This document shows positions 34,148 to 46,080 of a stretch of DNA of 64,000 bases, one piece after another. The notes under the pieces were generated by a model. That model was given only the letters and a program-made list of their open reading frames with translations. It was not told where the DNA came from and did not search any database. Source of the DNA: Luscinia megarhynchos (taxonomy: Eukaryota > Chordata > Aves > Passeriformes > Turdidae); NCBI GenBank assembly GCA_034336665.1, contig JAPFBE010000033.1, positions 2,852,001 through 2,916,000 of the forward strand, given 5' to 3'. Made by a program: the position numbers and the translations under genes. How positions within the stretch are numbered: position 1 is the first letter of the stretch; every line of letters begins with the position of its first letter.

Positions 34148-34152
34148 CTCTG

Positions 34153-37100
34153 ATTCTTTCTTATGGGAACTTACAGGCTTAGCTTGTAACTTAGCAGAGC
34201 AAGGCCTGATTTTATAAGGGTTTTCTTTTTTAATTTCTTTTCTTGTATGCAACAGCAGTTCAATGTGTTGCTGCTGGAAACATTTACATCACTGGAAAAA
34301 GCTTAAGACTTTAATGAACAGTTAAGAGCTCCTTAAAAGTTGTGTATTATTTCTGAAACCTGGCAGGATTTTTGCCTTTTTTTCTTTTTTCTTTTGATGT
34401 TATTTTTATTAATCTTAAATGTTATCAGCCTTTTCTTATTCCACTTCCCCCTCCCCCAATGAAGTTGACAGACATTTGTTGGGGTAGTGCAATAAAGATT
34501 TTTGTATCCTTTTATTGTTGTAAAGGCATGCAGCTGGGAGCCAGAAAAACTAGATTTCATTCCTGGCAGTTTACAGGCTTTCTGTATGAATTTGAGCTAG
34601 TTGTTGAATTCACCCTTTGCTAACTTGGCCAGTCATCATCCTGAGCAGCAAAGCTACTTCTTTTGCTGTCAGCAGCTAAAAATTCTGCATGCACAATGTT
34701 GCATTGATTAAAAAAAATGACATCAAGTTAGAGAAAGTGCTCTTGAGAAGTGGTAGCAAGAAAGCTGTGTTGCTGAGGAGGTGACTTTGTTTGCATGAGA
34801 AAAGCTGGAATTAAATAAGCATCTATCCAGACTTAAAAAGCTTCTGAAGGTCTAACTTAGAAGTTTTTGTTTTAATCTCTAAATCATGTGAAGGACTTGT
34901 GCAAGTCTGCTGTGGATCACCTGAAAACTGTTTCCCCTAGGTAAAGTTGATGATGCTAAGTCTTCAGTGCCTCCTGCACTTTGCACTTGAAGTAAGACAC
35001 ATTTAAACACTAAAATTTCTTTTGAATAATGCAAAAAGAGGGGTAGTGTCTAAAGACAAACAAAAAACCTGAAAGATGCTGGAAGGGACAAAGTCGGTCC
35101 TGTAGAGATGCTGCGTCCCTGAGTATATTGACTGTCTTCAGATAGTGATTGCTGGAATATATTTAATACATTCCAGTGTTTTGACTATTCAAGTAATGTG
35201 ATTTTTCCAAGTGTTTATATCCTCGTTAAAACTGACATTAGTGGGTTTTCTCCCTAAAACATCACTAGAGTTGGGAGCTGCTTAATTCTAAAGCAACACT
35301 TTAATGCAGATTTAATGATCCTGGACTCTTTTTTGTTATTTATTTTTAAATGTGGGCTCTTGAGCAAAATATTACTTTGCTTAAAATAATCCTGGAAAAT
35401 GAAACAGAAACATAATTCTGGTAAATTGATAGCTGATAGCTATCTAACATAGCTGAACAGCCAAATAAAAGCAAAAGCTATCACTCTTAGGTAGTGGAAA
35501 ACTGCTAAAACAATCCTAGGGCTAAATATATTATAATAAAATATAATAGTGATATAATCCTAGACTTTATGTTAGGATATCTATGTACTGTATTTAGCTA
35601 TGGGAGGATTAATTATAGTCCTTTCAAAAACTACTGAATATCTGATTTTATTTCTCAGTGTGTTGTGGTAATAGTATTACTGAATTACTGACAGTACTTA
35701 CATAGCCTTGATTGGTTATTAATTACCTGTAAGGAGTAGTCAGCATAAGCATAGCTAACTAACCTGAATTGCATGTTTGTTATTTTTTGCTTTGATTTTT
35801 TTTTTTTAAACTGGATTCTTAAGATTTCTACTTTAATGGATAAATTTAATTTGTATGACAGAAATTGTCGTGTATCTCGGTGCCAACTGATTGCCACAGA
35901 CAACAAAGACCGCAGGTTCAACTAACTTAAGTGAAAAAGGCAATTACACTTCAGATTCTCAAATTCACTCCAGACTCTAAAAATGGCAAGACTTCAACTA
36001 CCTAGAAAAATAGCTTTTCAACAAATAGCTCAATTTTTATTTCAGTCTTTAGAACAAGCCATTTAATATATCATTTAATAACTGGCTTGTTATAGAAGAT
36101 GCAAAAAAATAGAGTCTGGAACCCCAGGATCTGAAACATGTGAGCATACTGTGGCCTGGCAGAGTCTGAGATTACTGCTGAATTTTCAGTGGCCTATTGC
36201 TCTGATACCGTGTAATAAATGTGATTTCAGTTATGTTATTTGCCATTTGTGCTATGCAAAGATCCAAGTCAAGTTGCAAAGTGTGTTAGAAAGGTACAGA
36301 TTTTACAGCTGGGATTGTAAATCCTTGCTCATAAATGCTGTTCTTCTCTGGCTTTGTGGGTGGGAAAGACACCAAACACAGTGCACACTCAGGAGACTGT
36401 GTAGTCTGCCAGAAATTCTGTAGATTTTAATGTGTGAATGCACCATAAGATTTTTTTTAAATGAAGCTGAAATTAAAAATCTTGGAAGGTAAAATACAAA
36501 TTTCTAATTGTCTGGTCCTTTCATTTTTCTTGTAAAATTGCTGTGTTATAAAAGAGTATGGTTTTCTTTTTTATGTTCATAGCATACACATAGAAAAGAA
36601 ATCCTGATTAATGTGCTTCTGAACTGCACTGGATTAACCTGTCTGGCATGAGAAAACTGATGAATTATTTTAAGCTGTTAGTAAAGTCAGCAAATGATGT
36701 GTCTCAGCCCCTGTTACCCTGTTACCCTCTCTTTTAGTACACCGTGGTCTGAATTTCTGGAAAAGAAACTTTGTTCTAAACAGTGTTGGATATCTCAAAG
36801 ATCTTAAATTTTGTTTTGATGCAATGCTTCCATCCCACAGGGCCAATTTCTCATTGAAGGCAAAAAAAATTAGCAGGGAAAAGGTTGCAAACTTTGTGTA
36901 ACAAAAAATATTGCTGAGCACTAGTACACTTATTTAATCAAAAGAAAAGGCCAAAGAACTCTAAATCAAGAATTTGTTTCCAATTTCAGTTACTCCTTAA
37001 TGTCTTCATTTTCTCTTTAATATATTCCTTTAAGAGCCTGAGATTTTGTCAAAGATCCCTCTTTCTTCACTGGTGTGAGTCAGTAGTTCTGAGGTCTGCA

Positions 37101-37556
37101 TCAGGTTCTCTGTTTCTCTTTTGAACAAAGACACAGTATCTGTTACTTTTTACCTTCTAGATCATTTTACCTATGACAGTCTACTGTGGGATTTTGTCTA
37201 TAAAAACACAGATCTAGTGGCATTTTTGAATCAAGGTTTTGGTGTAGGTGAATATTTGCATAGTCTTTTGCAACCTTCCTTTATTGACCATCTACCGCAT
37301 GGCATAAATAGTGTTTCTTGTTAATATTATCATGCAAGTCGGTTTTCCCAATGCTGTTGCTCACACAAATCTGTTTCATTCACTAAATCAATGTTCCTAA
37401 TCAAAACAACTTTTTTTTCCCTGTAATTATTTGTTGGATGTACTGCCTCTCTTATAACTATTGCTTTTCTGATACTGTACCTTCCTAATTTGGCTCAACA
37501 GCTGCTACCTTAGTCCTGGTGCTACAGCAGTCCAAGTAATTAATAATACAAGTTGC
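34153..37556. other. Intron stretch with no recognised element
   Basis: This is 3.4 kb of AT-rich intron, the longest element-free block in the intron. Short open frames on both strands show no known motif. It may be the least disturbed ancestral intron sequence. Confidence 0.5.
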
Positions 37557-37561
37557 TGCCC

Positions 37562-38277
37562 TGTCCTGGTTTGAAGGACAGGTGTCTGCCAATAAAGGCA
37601 GAAGTTTTCCTTTGAAGGTAGAGACCTTAATTCCACTCCCACCAAGTATTATAAATGTTTGAATCCAAGACTGTGAGGCAGAGATAAGGGGGTAGGAATA
37701 ACAGCTCTTTTACTAATATATCTAACCGTAAAAGCAGAAACAACAGCAGTTATTTAAATTACCAACAACACAGAACAGATAACTCGGTTCCAGTCCTTTC
37801 TTTAGCTGTGGGCACACTCTCTCTGCCCTCGATCCCAGTGCTCCAGGCGAAACAAAGCCCGACAACCACAGAGAGGCAGGAGTAGAGGCGGGAGGGGGCA
37901 GCAGCAGCCACGCCGGTCTCGGGTGGGAGCGGCTGGAGAGGGCAGCTCCTCGCTCACCGTTGTGTCTGGGTGATTAGCTGTGTCCGCAGAGGCAGGAGGC
38001 TGCAGCGGGGCAGATGCAGGGCAGGTGATCGCAGAGGGTCTGGCTCTCCTGCGTTCGGCCGCGTGGCTGCAGACAGGAGGGATCCTCCTCCGAGCTCGCC
38101 GGAAACATGAATCCCCCCTCCAGAAGCACGAGAGCCCCTCTGGCAGCCGCTCCCACCTACCCCTTTTGTCCAGAGTCGTCAAAGGTCCTGGGTGTAACCC
38201 GGCCAGCTCCATTGGCATGATAATGTGAAAAATTCTTTAAATTGACACAGTAATAGAAAAACACTCAACCCTCAACA
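37562..38277 (-). mobile_element. 3' LTR of ERVL-like element
   Basis: This 716-bp LTR reads TGTTGAGGG to CCAGGACA on the minus strand. A purine-rich AAAAATTCAGGGTGGA tract lies immediately upstream in minus sense. It is homologous to 33516-34147 and 49821-58704. It lies directly downstream of ERVL-type integrase sequence with no env between. Confidence 0.8.
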
Positions 38278-40860
38278 TTATCCACCCTGAATTTTTCCCA
38301 TGCCAACATGCTACAGCAAATTAAAACTTTTAAATCATATACATACATGCAGTTGCAGGCACAGTACCATAGATAGTTCACCCTAGAACAAGGTCTCCTT
38401 GGGGTATGCATCGGGTCTCTCCATCCTTTTGCATCACCCACCAAGTGCAACCTGGTCCTTGAGCAAAAACCACCCCACGAACAGGATTATCTTTGCTGGA
38501 GGCAGAGTTCACCCAAACAGTTTTTTCTAACATGCCTCTCAGGTGTACCACTGGGACCTTATCTCCACCTGGTGTTCCCAAGGACTCAGATTGGGTAGGG
38601 CGTGCTCGGTTAGTGGAACGTCGGGTATTCACTAACCATGTGGCCTTTGGTAGATTGATCTCCCAGTTCTTGAAAGTCCCCCCACCAAGTGCCTTTAAGT
38701 TGGTTTTAAGCAGACCATTGCACCATTAGACTTTCCCAGCCGCTGGTGCATGGTAGGGAATATGGTACACCCACTCAATGCCATGTTCTCTAGCCCAGGT
38801 GCTTATAAGGTTATTTTTGAAATGAGTCCCATTGTCTGACTCAATTCTCTCAGGGGTACCATGCCTCCAGAGGACTTGTTTCTCAAGGCCCAGGATGGTG
38901 TTTCGAGCAGTGGTGTGGGGCACAGGGTCGGTTTCCAGCCACCCGGTGGTGGCTTCCACCATGGTCAGCACGTAGCGCTTGCCGTGGCGGGTCTAAGGCA
39001 GTGTGATGTAGTCAATCTTCCAGGCCTCTCCATACTTGTACTTGGACCATCGCCCCCCATACCAGAGGGGCCTCACCTGCTTGGCCTGCTTGATGGCAGC
39101 GCACGTCTCACAGTCATGGATAACCTGTAAGATGCTGTCCATGGTAAAATCCACCCTGCGGTCTCGTGCCCACTTATAGGTGGCATCTCTGCCCTGATGA
39201 CCTGAGGCATCGTGGGCCCATCGAGCTAGGAACAACTCTCCCTTGTGTTCCTAATCTAAGTCTATCTTTGAGACCTCTGTCTGTGCAACCTAATCTACCT
39301 GCTCGTTATGCCGGTGTTCTTCATTAGCCAGACTCTTTGGAACATGGGCATCCACATGACGGACTTTCACGGGTAGCTTCTCTACCCGAGTGGCAATGTC
39401 TTTCCACTCATCAGCAGCCCAGATTGGTTTTCCTCTACGTTGCCAGTCTGCCTTTTTCCACCTCTCCAGCCACCCTCACAGAGCATTGGCTACCATCCAG
39501 GAATCAGTGTAAAGGTAGAACTTTGGCCATTTCTCTTTCTCAGCAATGTCCAAGGCCAGCTGAACAGCTTTGAGTTCAGCAAGTTGACTTGATCCACCTT
39601 CTCCTTCGGTAGCTTGTGCAACCTGTCATGTGGGGCTCCATACAGTTGATTTCCACTTCTGGTTCATCCCCACGATGTGGCAGGAACCGTTGGTAAAAAG
39701 GGCATAGCATGTTTCATCTGCTGGCAGTTGGTTGTACGGTGGGGCTTCTTCAGCCCGGGTCACTTGCTTCTGCTCCTCTTCGTCAGCGAGACCAAAATCT
39801 TCACCTTCTGGCCAATTTGTAATTATCTCCAAAATCCCAGGGGGATTCGAGTTGCCAATATGGGTGCGCTGCGTGATGAGGGCAATCCACTTGCTCCATG
39901 TGGCATCGGTGACGTGGTGGGTAGAGGGAACCTTTCCTTTTAACATCCACCCTAGCACTGGCAGTCGGGGTGCCAGGAGAAGCTGTGCTTCCATGCCAAT
40001 CACCTCTGAGGCAGCTTGAACTCCTTCATAGGCAGCCAGGATTTCCTTCTCTGTGGGAGTGTAATTGGCTTCAGACCCTTTGTAACTCCTGCTCCAGCAT
40101 CCCAGGGGTCAGCCTCGGGTCTCACCAGGCACCTTCTGCCAAAGGCTCCAGGACAGACCATGGTTCCCGGCTGCAGAGTAAAGCACATTCTTTACCTCTG
40201 GTCCCGTCCGGACTGGCCCAAGGGCTACTGCATGAGCAATCTCCTGTTTGATCTGGGCGAAGGCTTGCTGTTGTTCAGGGCTCCAGTGGAAATCGTTCTT
40301 TTTGCGGGTGACCAGGTAGAGAGGGCTCACAATCTGGCTGTACTCAGGCATGTGCATTCTCCAAAAGCCTATGGCACCTAGGAAAGCTTGTGTTTCCTTC
40401 TTACTTGTTGGTGGAGACATTGCAGTGATCTTATTGATGACCTTAGTGGGGACCTGGCGCTGTCCATCTTGCCACTTCACTCCCAGGAACTGGATCTCTT
40501 GGGCAGGTCCTTTGACTTTGCTATTTTTAATGGTGAAACCAGCTCCCAGCAAAATCTGGATGATCTTCTCTCCCTTCTCAAATACCTCCATTGCCGTGTT
40601 CCCCCACACAATGATGTCATCGATGTACTGCAAATGTTCTGGAGCCTCACCCTTTTCCAGTGCAGCCTGGATCAGTCCGTGGCAGATGGTGGGGCTGTGT
40701 TTCCACCCCTGGGGCACTCGGTTCCAGGTGTACTGCATGCCCCTCCCGGTGAAAGCAAACTGAGGCCTGCACTCTGCTGCCAAAGGAATGGAGAAAAGTG
40801 CATTGGCTATGTCAGTGGTGGCATACCACCTTGCTGTTTGAAAAGTGAGGCCACGAGAGA
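38278..40860 (-). pseudogene. pol: ERVL-like pol (RT, RNase H, integrase), 5'-truncated
   Basis: Minus-strand pol of a class III (ERVL-like) element. RT begins near 40850 at motif A (TTDIANALF), with LPQG-like VPQGWKHSPTICHG and a YIDDIIV box near 40620. RNase H follows with FTNGSC (first catalytic Asp changed to Asn), LAELKAVQLAL and YTDSWM. Integrase has HHCC residues (CETC near 39115), WKIDY and IESDNGTHF. A TAA at 38726-38728 lies where the third catalytic acidic residue is expected. Further stops occur near 39290 and 39250. There is no env, as usual for ERVL. Gag and the 5' half are absent. Confidence 0.85.
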
Positions 40861-41186
40861 ACTGGTTTTTTTTCCTCTTGTGGAGAAGTCCCTATAGCTT
40901 GACAGGGGGCGACTCCTCTCCGCAGAGTGAACTGAAGAAGGATAATTCTTAAGTTGGTAACTGACTGAAGTGTTTCTGTATGTTGTTGTTGAGAAGGAGA
41001 AGAGGATGTGGGAGAGGGGAGGAGGGGTGGTCTGGAGGTTTTATTCTGAATTCTATTATTCATTTATGTTGTTAATACAAGTTTTCTTTACACCTTTTAA
41101 GTTTTAAACCTGCCTTACTTTTGGTCCTTATCCTATCTCACAGTAGGAAATGAGTGTATTGAAGTCTGTGAATCTAAACCAGTACA
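40861..41186 (+). mobile_element. Partial LTR, family H
   Basis: Sequence shared with 43266-44052 and 44251-45160 includes GTGAACTGAAGAAGG, TAACTGACTGAAGTG and the end CCAGTACA at 41186. Only the 3' half is present. It abuts the truncated ERVL pol. Confidence 0.6.
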
Positions 41187-41189
41187 ATG

Positions 41190-41628
41190 GGACAGCCTCA
41201 AAAATCACACCATGGGCCTGAGAGTATTGTCAAAACACTTCCTGAATTCTGTCAAGCTTGGTGCTGTCACCACTTCCCTGGGGAGCCTGTTCCAATGCTC
41301 AGCCACCCTCTGGGTGAAAAACCTTATCTTAATATCCAACCTAAACCTCCCAACACAACGTCAGGCCATTCCCTTGGGTCCTGCCACTGGTCACCAGAGT
41401 GAAGAGATTTGTGCCTGCCCCTCCACTTCCCTGGAAATTGTAGACTGTGATGAGGTCTCCCCTCAGTCTCTTCTGGGCTGAACAGGTCAAGTGACCTCAG
41501 CTGCTCTTTGTATAGCTTCCCCTCCAGATTCTTCACCATCTTTGTTGCCCTCCTTTGGATACTCTCTAATAGCTTTATAGCTTTCTTATACTGAGGTGCT
41601 CAAAACTGCACAAAACTTAAGGTGAGTC
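41190..41628 (-). mobile_element. CR1 LINE fragment
   Basis: This is an antisense CR1 3' region with GGGGAGCCTGTTCCAATGCT and GAGGTCTCCCCTCAGTCTC segments. It is diverged and therefore older than the CR1 copies at 23 kb and 32 kb. Confidence 0.75.
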
Positions 41629-42198
41629 TGTAGTGGGTTGATCTTGGCTGGACACCAGGTGCCCACCAATCCGCTCTATCACTCCCCCTTCCCAGCTGGG
41701 CAAGGGAGAGAAAGTAAGATGGAAAATTACTTGTAAGTTGAGATAAGGCAGTTTACTAAGGCAAAAGTGAAAGCTTGTGCGAGCACAAGCAAAGAGGAAA
41801 AAAATTTTTTATTTTCTACTTCCCATCAGCAAGTGATGCCTGGCCACTTACTGGGAAGCAGGGCTTCAGCATGTGTAGCAGTTACTCCAGAAGGCAAACA
41901 TTGTAAGTAAGGAATGCCCCCCTTCCTCCTCCTTTTCTAAGCTTTTATATCCCTTATGGAATATCCCTTTGGTTAATTTGGGTCAGCTGGCCTAGTTGTG
42001 TCCCTTCCCAGGATCTTGCCCACTCCCAGCCCCTAATGAGGGGAATGTTGAGAAACAGCACTGATGCTGTGCCAGAGTTGCTAAGCAGTAGCCAAAACAC
42101 TTGTGTGTTATCCACACTTTTCTAGCTAGCAATGCAAAGCATAGCACTGTGAGGGCTGCTTTGGGGAAATGAACTCTGGCTCAGCCAGACTGAATACA
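41629..42198 (-). mobile_element. Solo LTR (TGTAGTGGGTTGA type)
   Basis: This 570-bp LTR has TG...CA ends (TGTAGTGGG and GAATACA) and flanks GAGTC and GAGCC, a 5-bp duplication with one transition. The sequence GATCTTGGCTGGACACCAGG with its CTCTATCACTCCCC tract is of a common passerine LTR type. Minus is the likely sense. Confidence 0.7.
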
Positions 42199-42248
42199 GA
42201 GCCATCTTGATATGTTCCACAGGCAGGCACAGGGGTTTGGTAAGTGCA

Positions 42249-42864
42249 TGTCTTGGTTTGGGACAGATTTGGGAGGGAACTTCCCAAAGGGGTCTCTAGA
42301 AAACAAATTCAAGTGGCCCCTCCCCCAACCGGTTTGGGAGGTAAACCTCCTTTGAGAAAAGCGGAAAAAACTGTTTATTTAACAAGCAAAGTACAAACAT
42401 TAAAAAAATGAATAATATTAAACAATGGAACTTCTAATTGTTCTGAAGAGATGGCAAATTCAGAGAGAGTCCTTCTTGTGGGGTGTAGCTCGGATTGCTC
42501 AGTCTCATCAGTCCCTCCTGATGGGCCACAGGTGTGAGCTCCTGGTGTTTTTCTGGGTTTTTGGTCCATAGCAGGGCTGATCAGTTCCAAGAAAAAGAAA
42601 AGACACAGTCTGGGCAACTTCTCTGCCTCAGCTAGCTAAAAAAACAAACTAAAAGCAAAGACGAGCTCTCTTCTGCTGTCCATGCTGCAGACACCATAGT
42701 CCATGAGAAGGAAATGCAGGGATGCAAATGCAGTTTCTGCAGAAAAACAGTACGCTTCTCCCCCCCTTCATTCTCGGATCTAGTTTTAAAGGCGCAGATC
42801 TCAATATCCAGATTAAAAAAATAGATGATTGCAGATACAAGCATCATAAAGTCACCCTAGGACA
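42249..42864 (-). mobile_element. Solo LTR, family I, copy 3
   Basis: This 616-bp LTR runs TGTCTTGG to CTAGGACA with flanks GTGCA and CTGCA (four of five match). It shares the GCGGAAAAAACTGTTTATTT block, a minus-strand poly(A) signal, with copy 1 at 18703-19345. Confidence 0.75.
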
Positions 42865-42879
42865 CTGCAGTGTAACTAA

Positions 42880-43250
42880 AAGCTTGTGATTGCGGGGATG
42901 AGTTGTTGATGGGTCAGGAGGCAAGGAAAAATGTTTAGTATAAAATGGTCCAATTTTTTTATTATATAGTGAAAGGTTCACGAGTTAATGGCAGGGAAAG
43001 ATCACTCACAGATAGCCATCACTGGCAAAACAGACTCAACTTGGGGATATTAATTGAATTTATTACTAACAAAATCGGAGCAGGATAATGAGAAGTAAAA
43101 TAACACGTTAAAAACCCCCTTCCACCCCTCCCTCCTTCCTGGGGTGTTACCTTCTTCCCCAGCATTGCAGAGAGACAGGGAATGGGAGTTACGGTCAGTT
43201 CATCATGTCACCAGAAATGTCAGGTGTGGCAGTTTTGGTTGAACCGGGCA
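42880..43250 (-). mobile_element. Possible LTR fragment
   Basis: On the minus strand an AATAAATTCAATTAATATC segment near 43058 and a flanking CT-rich region resemble an LTR poly(A) region. The ends are not resolved. Confidence 0.3.
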
Positions 43251-43265
43251 GAAACACCAATTAAG

Positions 43266-44052
43266 TGTAGTGGTTTTGGTTCGCCAATCTGTCTTTTTTT
43301 CCCTTGTAACTAATGGAGTGCATTGGGGGGATGTAGTGTTCTAGCCATAGCCATGAGCAGAAGCACCAGTGTTGAAGCAAGCAGATGTTGAAGTAGCTGT
43401 AATCTAATGAGAAGCTTGAACAGAGACAGATGAGAAACCTGGCCCCAGGCATGGGAGAAGAAAACCTCTGTTCCCAGAGATAAAAGAAGAAAACTTTTGT
43501 TTCTATACTAGAACAGCTCATCCTTAAAATTACACCCCAATAAGCTGAGATGACCCATGGTGGTAGTTGTGGGAAGACTATCAAACTGTGGGAGGGACTT
43601 CATGATTGCAGATTTCTGGGTGGTTGATATTCGTGAAAATTAAAACCACAAGAGAATTGTTTCTTGTGCAAAAGTCTCCATGGGATGGCAGTAGAGACTC
43701 CTCTCCCTCAGTGAACTGGAGAAAGATTTTTTTTTTTAAAGTGGTAAACTGACTGAAAATACCAAATTTGTGTCTTTACATTGTCAGTAGGAAAAAAACC
43801 AGAGTTGGGGGAGAAGTGTTCTGAAGGTTTATTCTGATTTTTTACTATTTTTTCTTTTAGTTCTGTTAATAACGTTTTCTTTATACCCTTTAAAGTTTAG
43901 AGCCTGCTTTGCTCTCCTCCTAATCCTTATCTCGCAGCAGAAAATGAGTAAATAATTTTAGTGGGTGCACTTGCATTTGGCCAGCACTAGACCCAGTACA
44001 TTAATTGGTACATTGCCTAGGAAACTCAGATTGGTGAACCAAAACCACCACA
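43266..44052 (+). mobile_element. Family H element with 26-bp terminal inverted repeats
   Basis: The 787-bp element has terminal inverted repeats of 26 bp matching at 24 positions (43266-43291 and 44027-44052), much longer than the usual LTR ends. Internally it matches the family H LTR (CTGACTGAAAATACC, CCAGTACA at 43992-44000). Flanks TTAAG and TCAGG match at three of five positions. Confidence 0.6.
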
Positions 44053-44250
44053 TCAGGATAAATGAAACTCTCTGACACTATTTATTTTAGTGTTTTGGAG
44101 TAGGCATTACTTTATTCTGGCCAGGGTCCATAGTGGATAACTTTAGCCATATACACCACATTCATTACATTTCACTTATTTATACATATTTAGCAAACAG
44201 AGAAAGTTATGTTTTTTGGTTCTAAATTGCATAATTATCTTCATTAATTA

Positions 44251-45160
44251 GTGTGTTGGTTTCACGTGCTGGGGGGAGGGGCGGATTTGCCTCAGGGAAA
44301 GCTCCATAAGGCTGGGAAGTGGGAGGGGCTCTCCCATCTCTGGGAGCTTCCCCTGTGAGCTGCTGGCACCAGTCGGAGAGCTGATTTTGTGATGGACAGC
44401 TCAGGAAACCAATGGAAGGTTATTTCGCTTTCACAAATCATATTGGATTAAGTTAACTGCTTTTTTTTTTCGGCTTCCAGCCTCGGGAGGTGCGGGGGTC
44501 TCTGGCTGGGGTCCCGGCCCAGCTCCAGGCTCAGCCTCTGGCCTGGCCCAGCACCCCGGCCCCGGCTTGGTGAGGGGCCTGGCCTGGCCGCATGGTCCCG
44601 GCCCTCGGCCCCTCGATCGCATGGCTCCGGGCGGCCTTGGCCCTGGCCTGGCGGCCCCCGGCATCACATGGCCCCAGCACCGGGGAATATGAACAGAGAC
44701 ATTTGATAGAGAAGGAGATGAAGAGAATTTTGTTTTTCAGCGGCCTGCCTTTAAAAGTGGTACCCCAAGTGTGTAACATAACCCATAGCACAGCTCTGGA
44801 AGGACTGTGAAAAATGGGAGGAGAGTCATAATCTGCAATATTTTCCCAGGCGGATGTCGATTGGGAAGGTGAAGACACCCCCTAAGCTTAAACTAAAAAA
44901 GGAACTTATCTCTCTTAAGTGAACTGAAATTATTATTTTCGTGGATAACTGACTGAAGTGTTCTTTGTATGTTGTTAGTAAGAAATGTGGAATGAAGGGA
45001 GGAGAGAATAATCTAGGAATCTTATTCTGAATTCTTTTTCTGTTATTAATAAATTTCTTCTTGTACCTTTTTTATGTTTTGAACCTGCCTTGTCTCTACT
45101 CCTGGGTCCTGTCTCTAAAAGAAATTAAATATATTAAGGTTGGCAAACCCAAGTCACACT
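44251..45160 (+). mobile_element. Probable LTR, family H
   Basis: It begins about TGTTGGTTTCACG and ends about AAACCCAAGTCACA. It has a GC-rich core at 44470-44680 and a TTAATAAATTTC poly(A) signal near 45047. TAACTGACTGAAGTGTTC is shared with the copies at 40.9 kb and 43.7 kb. The ends are approximate. Confidence 0.55.
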
Positions 45161-45599
45161 GTGAGAATTAGTACTCTGTCTCCTACTGGTTATTGATTTC
45201 TTGCTTCTCATGCTAATTAGTCCACATTTTTCACTCTTTTTATTATTTTTTTCTCAGACAAGGAGTCTCCAGCACTCAGGGTGAAATGTCGTTGTTAGCC
45301 TCTTTTTTATTTCTGGTTACTGTAACATGTCTTTGAAGGACTATAAATTCTGGATTCCAGGTGTCCAGGCTTTAACTCCCCCAGGCTTTGTTCACTGAAA
45401 CTTATCAGGGTTAGTTTAGCAAAACTTAAAAGTTTTGGTGATCTAATAATCTCACTTTAACAATACGAGTCTGTGAAAAGGAATTTAGCTATGTGTTGGC
45501 CAGAGTGGAAAACTACACTGCTTAACTTTTTATGATTAATTAAAACAATTTAAAACTTAATTAAAGCCATTAATTAGAAAAAATAATTAGGAAAGTTAT
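45161..45599. other. Intron stretch with no recognised element
   Basis: AT-rich intron sequence without recognised features. Confidence 0.45.
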
Positions 45600-46080
45600 A
45601 TAATTTCCAACAATCGCATGTTGTTCCTGCTGCTGCTCAGGGAGAAGAGTCCTTCCCCTGTTCCAGCGTGGGGTCCCTTCCATGGGAGACAGTCCTTCAT
45701 GAACTTCTCTAATGTAAGTCCATCCCACAAGCAGCAGTTCTCAATGAACTGTCCCAATGTGGCCCCATTTTCATGGGGTGCAGTCCTTCAGGCACAACCT
45801 GCTCCAGTGTTAGTCCCCCACAGGGTCACAAGTGTTACCAGGAAACCTGCTCTAGTGTGGGCTCCTCTTTCCACAGGTCCCTGCCAGGATCCTGTTCCAG
45901 TGTGGGCTTCCTACAGGGTCACAGCCTTTTTTGAGCATCCACCTGCTCCCATGTGGGTCCATCTTGGAGCTGGCTGGCATTGGTTCTGTTTGACATAGGG
46001 GAAGTTTCTGGCAGCTTTTTACACAAGCCATGCCTGCAGCCCCCTGGCTACCAAAACCTGGCCATGCAAGCTCAGTACAA
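45600..46080 (+). mobile_element. LTR fragment with degenerate tandem units
   Basis: Repeated units around CCTGCTCCAGTGTGGG and CACAGGGTCACA occur at intervals through 45660-45980. They are typical of an avian LTR with an internal tandem array that I recall from passerine genomes. The ends are not defined. Confidence 0.55.

Noticed and set aside
44431..44878. GC-rich minus-strand frames as a gene
   Set aside because: They are low-complexity Pro/Gly/Ala readings of the GC-rich core of a probable LTR.
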